The notes under the pieces are model-generated. The model was not told where the DNA came from and did no database searches. It saw only the letters and a list, made by a program, of their open reading frames with translations. 64,000 nt of DNA from Strongylocentrotus droebachiensis (Eukaryota > Echinodermata > Echinoidea > Camarodonta > Strongylocentrotidae): the NCBI GenBank assembly GCA_035222895.1, contig JAVYIG010001818.1, positions 1 through 64,000 of the forward strand. The letters run 5' to 3'. Shown here piece by piece: positions 12,398-22,924 of the stretch (the first letter of the stretch is position 1; every line of letters starts with the position of its first letter). Made by a program: the position numbers and the translations under genes.

Positions 12398-12405
12398 ATT
12401 CTTTT

Positions 12406-12922
12406 TAACATCAGTAAGTTAAAAAAAATGTATTTTACTGCTATTTAGGTGTCATCAATTGTCACTAAAGTACCGATTTTGAGTGAAATCAGTTGAGTTT
12501 TGTACAGTGGTATTTGAAATGTTGAGAATCAAAAGCACAGCTTTTACTACACAGCCAAGATAGTGAGGCTCCTATGTGTGATTCTACCTAGTTACCTAGA
12601 TCTAGAATCTAGTTAAATTGGCGCTTGTTCAGAAACTAAGCCTGAGTCATTACGGTTTTTGTGCTAAACGGATAACCGTTAAAAGTATACGGGCGGTTTC
12701 GTTTAACCGTTAAATAATAATCTGAAAAAGTGAAAATACAGTATTTGTAATAGCGATGTAGCTCGGAACGCCTGATGGTCTTCAGACTGTCGCGCTGAGC
12801 ATTCCGAGCCGGACTTTGGCACAAATTGGGTCATTCTGATAAACAGAGACCAGTAATAAACAACATACAAAATATCTTATTATTCCTCATCTGAATCTGA
12901 TATCATGATTAACCTTGCAAAG
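12406..12922. other. no gene recognised
   Basis: Between the foldback element and the tentative minus-strand gene. It would hold the 3' UTR/flank of that gene; no AATAAA close to the stop was found (only AATAAT-like words near 12880). CTAGATCTAG words occur near 12595-12610. Confidence 0.4.
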
Positions 12923-13280
12923 TTACGCTGTGAAGATAGCTTGATCTGTGACGTGTTTATATATGCCTTTGCAATGCAATGTTTGCATGTGGTCAGGGAG
13001 AGAGCTCCCTTCATGCAGGGACATGTCTAGCATGTCCCTGCTGCATGTATCATTGCCATATGAAATTATGTGGAAGTGTGTAACACTCACTACCCAGTTT
13101 TTGGGAACTAGAGATAGATGCCATGTGTTGCGTCTGGCCAGATGAAAGGGGCTACCTGTAGATTTATACATGTTGTGGTGCATCCGGGGGGGGGGGGTGG
13201 AAGCATCGTGGGATGATTAAATATTGCCATGGCTGCATCAAGGTCCCCTGTTTCAAGGTATTGTGCTAGCATGGTGATAT
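12923..13280 (-). CDS. terminal exon of tentative minus-strand gene
   Basis: An acceptor TTCTTATTCCAG precedes minus-strand coding ITMLAQYLETGDLDAAMAIF and then NHPTMLPP. The exon starts with AT, which completes the single leftover T of the exon at 13662-13775, so the phases fit. A run of 12 C (about 13186-13197) follows. Read literally the frame passes into GCTTTCINLQ and stops about 25 codons later. If the C run were 10 or 13, it would instead enter an 86-codon frame ending at 12923. The homopolymer is slip-prone in replication and sequencing, so the true C-terminus is uncertain. No protein family recognised. Confidence 0.4.
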
Positions 13281-13566
13281 CTGGAATAAGAAAGAATGAA
13301 ATCTATATATTACATCTTTCTGATATGAAGATTTGGGGATATGAGTTACAGGTTAATGCTAGTGTTGGACAATAATTAAAAGATTAAGGTGTTAGCAAAA
13401 TCAACAGGTACAATTACTTTGGCTACATGCAGTGTTTGTTGAAGGCATGCTGAAGGGATTTTAATGTAGGCGTACTGGTACATGTCTTGAACTGTTTTGA
13501 TGTTGCACATAATTTTGTGTAATGTTCCTGTGCTTGGAGGATGACTGTTGTTGATGAAGGATTCTG

Positions 13567-13611
13567 GTGGTGAGAGGATGCATTACCCATACGGGAAATA
13601 CATCCTCTCAC
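13567..13611. repeat. short perfect inverted repeat
   Basis: GGTGAGAGGATG and its exact complement CATCCTCTCACC are separated by about 20 bp. It lies in an intron of the tentative minus-strand gene. It could form a 12-bp hairpin in RNA or be a residue of a small mobile element; no function is evident. Confidence 0.6.
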
Positions 13612-13661
13612 CTACTGATTTTGATGTTGGAAGTGAATGTTGGGATAGTGTCTGTACTCAC

Positions 13662-13775
13662 ATTGGCTGGAGTTGTTCGATACGGAGTGCCATTCCAGGG
13701 AATACAAATACAGAAGTTTCTTTTTTATCATAAACCTACTCGTAGATTTCATGTTTTGATCGACAAATTGAGGAC
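13662..13775 (-). CDS. internal exon of tentative minus-strand gene
   Basis: Bounded by the acceptor CACAATTATTTCAG and the donor AAT/GTGAGT, both strong. One open frame gives PQFVDQNMKSTSRFMIKKKL followed by LYLYSLEWHSVSNNSSQ, basic then aromatic. The exon begins with two nucleotides that complete the G left by the exon at 14349-14409 and ends one nucleotide into a codon, matching the exon at 12923-13280. Phase agreement at both joins is the main support. Function unknown. Confidence 0.45.
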
Positions 13776-14348
13776 CTGAAATAATTGTGGACGGTAATGG
13801 TAATAGGGCCCCCGTCGTACGAGATGAACACGTATGCCCACGCATGGTATTACCGGACACTATTGAATTACGACTACACGTATCGAATGTGCAAGTCGAG
13901 TGGGGTGATCAAGAAATGTATGACGCTTCGTAAGAACACAAAAAAAAACTTAGAAAATTTACACATCTAACTTAGCCTAACGTATGAGTGACAAATACAT
14001 GCCTTTTTCATGAAATAATCCAATTTTCCTAATGCCCGTGCAAAGTGAATGGCTGTCAAGTTTGTTTTGAGAATGTCATTTTGCTATTTGTTTCCCGTGC
14101 ATTTTCTTCTCGCGCGACTCGCGACTTTTGCGTTTCGCCATAGACATAACACGGTGTCCGGCAATACAGGTCGATTTTCAGCGCCGCGAAATAAGAATCA
14201 TAACATGCTAAATAATCTGGTCAAGTTGACGCGATTTCTACATTTACACTTTTGCGTAGCGAATAATGATTCGAGTAGTGTAAAATCTAAACAGTTATCG
14301 CTCAAATTTTCTATCAATTTGAAGAAAAAAAATCACATTTTCACTTAC

Positions 14349-14409
14349 CCATCATTGATGCCATTTGCCTCATGATCATCTTGAACTTTGAACTTTGTTT
14401 GGGTGACAT
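14349..14409 (-). CDS. candidate first coding exon of tentative minus-strand gene
   Basis: Starts at ATG in the context GGAAATGTC, reads MSPKQSSKFKMIMRQMASMM and ends one base into a codon at the donor GATGG/GTAAGT. An alternative upstream ATG in another frame (starting MTCDVTQNVIFGIIG) also reaches this donor, but in a phase that does not fit the next exon. A palindromic TGACGTCA lies about 70 bp upstream, as in many CpG-type promoters. The start choice is therefore moderately supported. Confidence 0.4.
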
Positions 14410-14478
14410 TTCCGAGCATCCGAATGCTTCCGAAGACGTTGCTTCCAAGACCTATGATGCCGAAGATGACGTTCTGTG

Positions 14479-14486
14479 TGACGTCA
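14479..14486. promoter_or_regulatory. CRE-like palindrome TGACGTCA
   Basis: A perfect cAMP-response-element consensus, 70 bp upstream of the candidate ATG at 14409 (minus strand) and in the right place for a proximal promoter. It is an 8-bp match, so chance cannot be excluded. Confidence 0.35.
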
Positions 14487-14499
14487 CAGGTCATTTAAA

Positions 14500-16750
14500 T
14501 AAAATAATAAAATTCACTTTTTGGCTCAGATATATACTGTTTCGTATGTTTTTCAGCGTTTTAACCCTCTTCAAACCATTCTAAGGCGTTCCATGCGATA
14601 CAATGTCAAAATGTTGGCTACAACATACATATCTGGGGCATTTTAGGTCATTACCAGGTATTTTACTACGAAAGTAATTGAGAGTGTTCCGTTAAAGCAT
14701 TAGTCGTGTGGTGCGCCACCTACCGGTGGTTCCGGGAACATTGCGTCAAGACACACCCTGCAATGAGCTGATCCAAGTTAGTGACCAATCAGGAAGGTTC
14801 TCTAGCTATGTGGGTGGAGTTTGATACCAGCATAAATTACAGGTTGGTGACCGCACATGCTTTCACACAGTTCAGTGGGAGTCAAGAAGCCATGTGCTCT
14901 CCATCTGTGTGTATGTACATGTACAGTGTATTGGGCGCCGATGTTTGAGGTTTGTGTGTACGATGTTTGAGGTTTGTGTGTACGTGTGTGTGTGTATGAA
15001 AGAGAGCTGCATGGACCAGGCAGGAACATGAGAGAGTGAAGAATTAAGACAAGTGAGACTAGCTAGATAGAAAGGGTGGCTGTGTGTGATCAAAAACTTA
15101 AATTACTCACAATGTCCAAGACTTTGTTGATTGATATTTCTAAAACTTCAATTATTATTGTTATCATTATTTTTGTATTTTATTTATACATGAACATTAT
15201 TTTAGGGGGGCGAGTCGGCAAGGGATTGATATTAAAGTCACTGAGTAGTCTGCTCTCATGGGGAATTCGACACCGTTCGGGTGTTTACCCAATAACAGGT
15301 GTTGTCAATCACCAGGGTTAGCCTTGAGTTTTATGACCATTGGACCTTATGTAATGCTTTGATTTGCCGAAGACTCTCGAGCTCTCCCAGAGATTGGGGG
15401 GTAATTCTTGACTGGACTATGGGTTTGCTGTGTGCAAAATTGTACCCCCATCAATGGTATTTCCACCAAGTCTGGTGTCAGCGAATTATGGCCTTCTGCA
15501 CATGGAAACTGGCGATCCACTCCCTTTAATATTGAGAGAGAGAGAGAGAGAGAGAGAGACTGGGGGAGAAGGGATGTGAGAGGAACTGACCATCGAATGT
15601 GTAAACATTTAGAACTTTGCCTGTCTGAGAGTGCAGTAATAAGAAAAGGTACATGAACACATTGCAGAGAGAAGGGAATAGAGAGGGTGAGAAAATAGGG
15701 AAGAGGGCATGGTTGTTTTATTGTTTACAAATTCATTCATGGAGATTACTGCTGCCAGAAAGCTGGCGCGCAGGGACAGGGTGTAACATTACACTGCGGT
15801 TTCTTTGTTTATCTTTATCATCAGCTATTAGCACATTCCAAAATGTATGCAAATAACGGTTAAATGGAGCAAGAAATGCTAAACGGTTTTGATGAATGCG
15901 GTCGGATAACCGTCGGTTAAACGGATTGACTCGGGCCTATCAGAAACCTATCCAAAATTTGACCCGTAACTCTGGCGTGGAGATACCCTAGTACTAAGTA
16001 CTAAAACATACCCAAAATGAAGTAGGGGGTCTAAATATGGTAGGGGGTAGAAGTAGGGGGTGCAAGCAAAGATGATAGAAAGGGGAAAACAAGGATAGTG
16101 GAGAGGATATGGAGAACGAAAAACAAGGAAATACATAAGGAAAAAGAAGAGGATAAGTCAAAGGAAGAACATAGATCTAGAAATACATAATTGAAGAGCC
16201 AAGATAGGGGGATAGATTGAAGGAAAAACAAAGAAATATATAACGAAGGAGAAAAAGGATAGATTAAAGAAAAAAAAAAAAATCATGACAAAAGAGAAGA
16301 GGATAGATTGAAGGAGAACACAGAAATACATAATGAAAGAGAAGAGAAGATAAATTTGGCGATTTTTAATTTTGCAATGGAGCACTCTGACAGGGGCAAT
16401 TGTGTAGCCCACGCGGGCGAATCGCCCACCGCCCCGTGTATTTTTAGCGTCGGTTGTGAGTAACCCTAGCACATTTCAGCAGAGACACCAAGTTCAAAGA
16501 TCAGCAATGCGTGACATTTTCATGATTCGGCGCACGAGCGCGTGTGCGAGGGTATAACACACGTATAAGGTATAGTGTTTTTTTTTTTAATCTAGCGCGC
16601 GCGTCGTGCGTTAGAGCTTTTTCAGACCCTCGAAATGCGTGATGTCACGCCTAATGTGTGACACTTGGTAGCTCTGTAACAGGATTTTATAGTTACTTAA
16701 AATATAGAATGATGATAAGCAAAATATTTCTGAAAGAAGACAGAGCATTT
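14500..16750. other. no gene; simple repeats
   Basis: No supported exon. Contains a duplicated 22-bp unit CGATGTTTGAGGTTTGTG(TGTA) near 14938-14985, (GA)n at 15535-15560, and A/G-rich runs at 16020-16350. A multi-spanning-looking hydrophobic open frame at 15076-15321 is AT-driven and unsupported by homology or splice sites. Confidence 0.5.
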
Positions 16751-16754
16751 TTCT

Positions 16755-17335
16755 GCCCAGAATTCGGTCGCCCCGAATAGAATTCGGTCACACGATTTGT
16801 GCGTGGTATCTCCGTTGCCAAGGAGCAAAGCGTTTTTGTGCACTCTTTTCACACAATTGTGTGACAAAGCACTGAATGTCAATGCGTTGACCGAATACTG
16901 GACGAGCGCTACCGCATGGCAAGGGTATCGTATAAATACCTCTTGCACATCTGCAAGTGCGTCATTTGCAAATTCGCTGCGATGGAGCGAACACGGAAGA
17001 GCTCCTCTTCACACACATACTAAATTCATTGCGACAGCACACGTAGTTGTTTCGCAATAGACTTCTACATATGGCTATGCAATTATGCATGTTAACGCAT
17101 GTGCTAACAGAAAACAGAAGTGCAGAAAGTTGTGCAACACTGACCAATTTCGAGTTAAGTTGGAGATCTTTCCGGGCCCTATACCTGATTTAATTTTTGA
17201 GAGTTAAGAAAAGTTGTTCAGCTGCTTGATTTGTGCAAGTTTCGTGGCTCATAAATTATTTTAAAAATTGTTACAGCTGTTGAAACGGCTGTCTGACCGA
17301 ATACTGGGAATTGACCGAATACCGGGCGCGCTACC
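16755..17335. repeat. possible TIR element with GACCGAAT-type ends
   Basis: The left side has two copies of GAATTCGGTC, and the right side two copies of the inverse-type GACCGAATAC (the second reading GACCGAATACCGGG), with another at 16888. The ends thus carry paired inverted motifs. The interior holds no ORF of note. No clean target duplication was found, so element status is tentative. Confidence 0.35.
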
Positions 17336-17379
17336 CTAGTGTATACTTGGTCTTTAGCTCGTGGTTATTGTGTTTTAGA

Positions 17380-17530
17380 AACATCAAAATGTATATATCA
17401 TATCTATGTATTTTATGATCATATCTTACTTTGTTTTATATATCTTTCTGTATTTTATTGTAAATATGTTGTGCTCTCATACCCCTGAAGGGGTTGATAG
17501 AGTCAAATCAAATTTTATCTTATCTTATCG
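17380..17530 (+). mobile_element. 3' tail of a non-LTR retrotransposon
   Basis: Contains GTGCTCTCATACCCCTGAAG followed by GGGGTTGATAGAGTCAAAT and a (TCTTA)n-like end near 17515. The same block occurs in inverse at 59767-59812. A shared terminal block ending in a short tandem tail is typical of LINE or LINE-mobilised 3' ends. Confidence 0.5.
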
Positions 17531-17667
17531 TAGATTTGAGGTGTATTTAGGCCTGAGTCGAAACGGGTCCCCGCCCGGGCCCTGACCGTCGAGCTGAAAC
17601 CCGGTTTTTGGTTTTCGGGTTTCGGGTTTTTCAAAATTAAATTTCACACTGATATTTTGAAATATAG

Positions 17668-17973
17668 CAGGGCTCTCACTTAACTTTTTTTTCTTGGTTG
17701 CCAGCCGGGCATCCTATACAGTTTTTTAGGTTGCCAAATGGCAGTTTAGGTGGTCACAGTGAGGATGCCATCGTGTCTGTCGCGCCGTCCATATATATCC
17801 ACAATGGTAACCATGGTAATCAGGGCTCTCACTTAACTTTTTTTTCTTGGTTGCCAGCCGGGCATCCTATACAGTTTTTTAGGTTGCCAAATGGCAGTTT
17901 AGGTGGTCACAGTGAGGATGCCACCGTGTCTGTCGCGCCGTCCATATATATCCACAATGGTAACCATGGTAAT
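17668..17973 (+). repeat. two tandem 153-bp units with hAT-like CAGGG start
   Basis: Two almost identical units (17668-17820 and 17821-17973), each beginning CAGGGCTCTCACTTAAC and containing TTGGTTGCCAGCCGGGCA. The unit ends with CACAATGGTAACCATGGTAA. A CAGGGCTC start is the usual hAT terminus, and an inverse end GAGCCCTG appears at 19359. No 8-bp TSD joins them, so this looks like a duplicated left end of a hAT-type element. Confidence 0.65.
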
Positions 17974-18504
17974 CATAGTACCAAACAATGAAATACATTG
18001 TTCGATGACTTAAAATGTTTTTCATTGTTTGATACCGTGGTAACCGTGGTGGTTGGTAATTTTGATTTAAAAAACCATGGTTACAATGGTACTTTTTTTT
18101 ATAAGGGGCGCTACTTGAAAATTTGAATTAAAATAAACTACCGGTATACAAAAATCATAATTAACTCGGTGCCCGGTACACCAGTGAGGGAAAAAATTAA
18201 GTTTTCCATTTCGACTTTTGGGGAAATTTTTTGGGGCTACTTTTTCAACTTCCATTGGCTTTTTTTCATTTCGAGGGCTCTTTTTTCTGGGGCTACTTTT
18301 TCATTAATTCATAAAAGGATAGTTTGTTGAGATTTTGTTAGTAGGCTAAGGTTTCGGGCTTCCTGCTTCATAATTACCTATTAAAAAAGAAAGCATTTAT
18401 CTAGTTAAAAAACTAAGTTTTAATGCATTAATTTGATGCAAGAACTGTAACAATAGATCTATAAAGTGATCGATTATTCTGGCCATGTTCAGATCTAAGT
18501 TCTA

Positions 18505-18940
18505 CTGAATTTCGATAATAATTTTTCAAAGTACAATTTTCACAAAAAAATCAAACAATCATTTAAAAACGAAGACATTAGTAATACTTTTACTAGTTCT
18601 GGGCTCAGGTTTCATACCTCTATTCACAAAACTATATTGAAATCGCGGCAATAATGATGCAAACAGATAGCAATTTCTAAGTGTTGTCAAGTCTCCAGTC
18701 TAACAGTTAGCTAGCTCAGCTCACTGTCAGCTCAGCTCACACAGCAGCTGCAGTGCAGTGCACTGTATTGTCACGATCATTTTCTCAGATTTTCTTGTGA
18801 AAACTTTACTTTGAAAAATGATTATCAAAATTCAGTTAAGATGGCGAGAAAAATCACAAATAAGGTTGGATTTCATACCTCTCTTCACGAAAACTATATA
18901 AAATTGCGGCAATCATGATGGAAATTGATCGCAGTTTCGC
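18505..18940. repeat. interleaved inverted and direct repeats
   Basis: An inverted pair (about 18508-18555 versus 18783-18835, sharing ACTGAATTT-GATAAT and TTTTTCAAAGTA) alternates with a direct pair (about 18608-18680 versus 18867-18938, sharing TTTCATACCTCT). The order is A, B, inverse A, B. This arrangement suggests internal structure of a mobile element lying between the hAT-like ends at 17668 and 19359. Confidence 0.55.
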
Positions 18941-19251
18941 GATGTTGATTTAATAGCAAATGGTCTAGGTTCAGCTAATATGATCTATCAAAACAAAATC
19001 GACCAACAAAAGCTCGATCCCTATGCTCCGTCTCGCAACAGCGAAAATTTACATGTTTTCGCGTACACGTGCGTGCGACAATGGTAAGCCAGGTAGAGTA
19101 AGTTTTTTACGACCGAATTTTTGTGTATACAATTTTACATGGAGATTCAGCGCGCACACAATAAATACAAAGCTTGAAGAGAGTGGCCGCTCGCGCTGGC
19201 TGCTCGTAATCGTTACGGGGGTGATTTGAGATCATTTCCATTTTGATCTTG

Positions 19252-19359
19252 CCCTATTTTTTTGGTTGCCAGCCGGGCAGCCAAGACGGGACTTTTAGGT
19301 TGCTCGGTGGCGTTTTAGGTGGTCAATGGCACCCGGGCAACCGCTAATTTCGAGCCCTG
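19252..19359. mobile_element. hAT-like right end
   Basis: Carries GGTTGCCAGCCGGGCA and GGTGGTCAATGGCACC and ends CTAATTTCGAGCCCTG, the inverse of the hAT-type CAGGGCTCGAAATTAG terminus. It shares the GGTTGCCAGCCGGGCA block with the tandem units at 17668-17973 in the same orientation. No matching TSD was found. Confidence 0.6.
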
Positions 19360-19728
19360 TATAGAACTAAAAATATGCAATTCACAAACTTTGCTTATAT
19401 TTCAATATAAGGCACTGGTTTTTTTAACTTATACCAGGGACTTGTTAGTTGACAAGGACTTGAATCTTGATGTATTTCCTTTGAACCCATGCTCCACCCC
19501 GACACTGCAGAATGTTATCCCAACTAATCCAAATTACTGCCGCTCGAGCGCAAGCACTCGTAAATTTCTTCGAAGCAAATGACAGGCGAGGTCACGAATA
19601 ACTCACTGCGCATGCGCCCTCGCTTAGCACAGGAAATAAAAATGGCAATACAGTGTGTACTGCTAAGATTCAGTCCCAAAGCCAGGCCGAAGATTGGGTT
19701 TTTTACCTGAAAGATTGGGAAATTGAGA

Positions 19729-19960
19729 GTTGGGAAACAAGTATGTATCTGTGGATTTCCTGCTACGGAAAACTTAATTCAATGTGGCGGTGAAAATTGT
19801 CCGATTGTGTGGTATCACCGACAATGTGCAGGCAAAGAGGTAACGGAAATTCACACAAAGTCTCCCCAAGCTGAGCGGCCGGTCGCGCTCTCGTCAGTAG
19901 CTAGATACGACCTGGAGATGCGACTTCTGTGTGAAACCTCATCAACCTGATTCGGGAAAC
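19729..19960 (+). pseudogene. frameshifted PHD zinc-finger remnant
   Basis: The first frame has VCICGFPATENLIQCGGENC followed by PIVWYHRQCAGKEV, i.e. C-x-C ... C-x4-C ... H-x2-C, an ING-like PHD pattern with CP-x-x-WYH. The closing W-x-C-x2-C is absent from that frame but appears in the next one as TTWRCDFCVKPHQ near 19900. So the complete PHD ligand set is present with a frameshift in the linker. PHD fingers of this kind occur in chromatin readers and also in CR1-type LINE ORF1 and other transposon proteins, which is likelier here. No intact gene around it. Confidence 0.65.
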
Positions 19961-20294
19961 ACGAATAGATCTACAATATTGACCGACGGTACAAAGTCCG
20001 AACTTCGTACATATACATGAAAACAAAATCTATACTAACCAGATCTGAGTTACTAAACTCTTGTAGCTGAAAGATCTAGTTTGTAGACTATAAACTCCCT
20101 TGTCAATAATTGTAACAAACAACGTTATCGCTCCTGGCCCGGCCCACATACCCACAACCCTGCATGCTGCAGCTACGTACATGGTCATCACAAATAATAT
20201 CGTTTTTTTTTGTTGTAATAGCAATCAGTCAAGCTCAAGAACCGACGAGTATAATTACCAACGCCTTTCTTTTAAATATTAATTTCCTTCTTTC

Positions 20295-20759
20295 CAGGTG
20301 CGTACGCAGGAAGGGGGGGGGGGGGGGGAGGGGGGGGGGGGGGTAAAAAAGAAGAAAAAACTCAAGGGGGGGGGGCTGGTTTTCACAAAAAACATAAACA
20401 TAAAAAAAACTGAAGGGGGGGTTAATCCCCCCCCTTCAGTTTTTTTTATGTATATGTTTTTTTGTGAAAACCACCCCCCCCCCCTTTGAGTTTTTTCTTC
20501 TTTTTTAAAAATCCTAATGGATGACCTAAAATATGACCTTAACCCCCCCCCCCCCCCCCCCCCCCCCAACGGAACAGAAGGTCGATCGGTCAAATTTTGA
20601 AATTTCGGGACCAAAAAATAAATGAAATGTGTCCTCTTATCCCCCCCCCCCCCGCTTTATATTCAGCGGCTGGCTGATTCGTTGCGAAAATTCTTTGGCC
20701 CGATTTCAAAATGTTAAACCCCCCCCCCCCCCTTGAAAAAAATCCTGCGTACGCCACTG
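20295..20759. mobile_element. 465-bp hAT-type MITE, homopolymer-rich
   Basis: Ends are CAGGTGCGTACGCAGGA and TCCTGCGTACGCCACTG, near-perfect inverse repeats of the hAT-like CAGTGGCGTACG type. A perfect 8-bp direct repeat CTTCTTTC flanks it (20287-20294 and 20760-20767). The body is runs of G on the left and C on the right. Within it, 20345-20508 is a very good hairpin: about 80-bp arms around TTAA at 20424-20427. The G/C runs produce glycine/proline open frames that are not genes. Confidence 0.9.
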
Positions 20760-20767
20760 CTTCTTTC

Positions 20768-21566
20768 TCTCTTTTTTCAATATAAAAATTATATAGGACC
20801 TAATGTGGATAAGCAGTATACAAAATTATTTTCTTTTTTTTTCTCCCCTTTCCAATCGTATCCAGTTTAATTTTAATAACCAAAACAAGGAATTAAAACT
20901 AAAAGAAACCAAATAAAACAAAACAAACATGATCGTGAAGGCAATCCGGTCATTCTTTATTTATATCTATGTAGACTATGATTCTTCATGAAAAATTGCA
21001 AAATCATATAGATCTAGATTCTAGACTCTACTCTCAGGATTCTATATGATTTTGTGAATTTTGATAAAGAATTTTAGTGGCATGGTTTTACTTTTTTTGG
21101 AAACCAATAAACTATCTATCTAGATCAGCAAGAAAACAATTATACAAAACAGGGGAACCCTGCACTTTACCGGCATGACGTCACTAGCTTAGTAATGATG
21201 TCCCGTCGAAAATGCAAAGTTTCAAGATCTTTGACCAACTTCAGAGTCATGCCACAAAAAACACGCAAAAACACGCATATGGGACTGGTATCAGTTTAAA
21301 GTTTACAATCTCCTCTTTCCTTCTAAATATATAAAAATATGCACATCATAGCGCAAGGTTGAGTAAATGTCCTTCAATATTCATATTCATATTGTCCAAA
21401 GAAATCATAACTGTCCGTGTAACTTGGCTATATCTGGTCGGAATTTGACGGTTCGAAAGCGTAGGACTTCCTTGTTTATCGACTCATTGGAATACAACTA
21501 CTGCGCATATATGATATGCGCAAGACGAGTGAATGCGCAGCCAGAAGGTGTTAGAGATCGAATATA
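20768..21566. other. no gene recognised
   Basis: AT-rich DNA with AGATCTAG-type words near 21010-21030 and no recognisable repeat ends or exons. Confidence 0.5.
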
Positions 21567-22924
21567 GGGTGCGTTTAATCGACACTTTTTCACCCTAGAA
21601 TCACGGTTTCTAAAGACGTTTAGTTTAAAACGCAATGCGTTCAAGCGATTTTTTTCGTCGGTCGTAAAAATAAACGTGTTTGAAAACACAAACATGAAAC
21701 GCTGAAAAAGATGCGTTTTGTATCATGATTCAAAAGAATCACGGTCGCTAAAATTCGATTGAACGGACGGAGTTCTCAATCATGATTGCATGACGAAGCC
21801 TCTTCCGGTTTGGGAAAAACTGCGCGCCCGCTTTGCATGCAATTTGCGTTCACTATACCATCGTGGCCTGTTCCGTTATGTTATTCCTTGTTTTTCCTTC
21901 TATCATTTTCTCTTTCTGTCTTTCCTTATGTTATTCTTTGTTTCTTCCTTCTATTCTTATGTTATTCTTTGTTTTTTTCCCTTCTATCACCTTTTCTTAT
22001 GTTATTCTTTGTTTTTATCATTCTATCATTTGCTCGTTCTGTCTTTCCTTATGTTATTCTTTGTTTCTTCCTTCTATACTTATGTTATTCTTTTTTTTCC
22101 TTCTATCACCTTTTCTTATGTAATTCTTTGTTTTAAGCATTCTATCAATTTCTCTTTCTGTCTTTCCTTATGTTATTCTTTGTTTCTTCCTTCTATCATC
22201 TTCTCTTATGTTATTCTTTGTTTTTATAATTCTATCACTTTCTCTTATGTTATTCTTTGTTTTAATCATTCTGTTACTTTCTCTTTCTATTTTTCCTTAT
22301 GTTATTCTTTGATTCTTCCTTCTTTCACCTTCTCTTATGTATTCTTTGTTTTAATCATTCTATCACTTTCTCTTTCTGTTCTTCTTTATGTCATTCTCTG
22401 TTCCTTCCTTTTTTCACATTCTCTTTCTGTCTTTCCTTATGTTATTCTTTGTTTCTTCCTTCTATTTTTATGTTATTCTTTGTTTTTTCCTTCTATTACC
22501 TTCTCTTTTGTTATTCTTTGTTTCTTCCTTCTATTCTTATGTTATGCTTTGTTTTTTCCTTCTATCACCTTTTATGTTATTCTTTGTTTTAATCATTCTA
22601 TCGACTTTATCTTTCTGTCTTTCCTTATGTTATTCTTTGTTTCTTCCTTCTATCACCTTCTCATTCTTTGTCTTATTATTGCGATCTATGCTCAAAACAG
22701 CAGTCGACAGTCGGCCGTAAACAATTCCAGAAAGCGCGCGCCGAAGTTCCTGGGCCATACTGCGCAGTGTGATGCGCAGTGGTTTGGCTCGCAATGAGCT
22801 AGAATCAGCGTTGATGAAAAATCGCTTGAACGCAAACCGCAGTGACCTTGCTTTTTGTAACGGCGTTTTGAATTGTGATTCATGTTTGTGATTCTAGCTT
22901 CGAAAATTCGATTGAACGCACCCC
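21567..22924. mobile_element. TIR element carrying a minisatellite
   Basis: The left end GGGTGCGTTTAATCGA and the right end inverse (TCGATTGAACGCACCC-type) match, and similarity extends inward about 100 bp on each side (shared TAGAATCAC, AAAACGC and GCGTTCAAGCGATTTTT). Between them lies the minisatellite 21880-22670. No transposase. The precise target duplication is unclear; TA flanks both ends. The superfamily is undetermined. Confidence 0.7.
21880..22670 (+). repeat. TTATGTTATTCTTTGTTT minisatellite, block 1
   Basis: About eighteen units of 36-52 bp built on TTATGTTATTCTTTGTTT, followed either by TATCATTCTATCA plus TTTCTCTTTCTGTCTTTCC or by CTTCCTTCTATCA. It stays open in all three frames because the unit has few stops, giving long hydrophobic repeats up to 335 codons; these are not proteins. 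The same repeat recurs at 47180-47830 (inverse) and 49137-49800. Confidence 0.85.

Noticed and set aside
21880-22670. Regularly spaced repeats resembling a CRISPR array
   Set aside because: Units are tandem with no unique spacers, the host is an animal and there are no cas genes.
21790-22797. 335-codon hydrophobic open frame and overlapping frames
   Set aside because: It is a translation of the minisatellite, open in all three frames, with the same phrase cycling through frames; there is no start context, domain or splice evidence.
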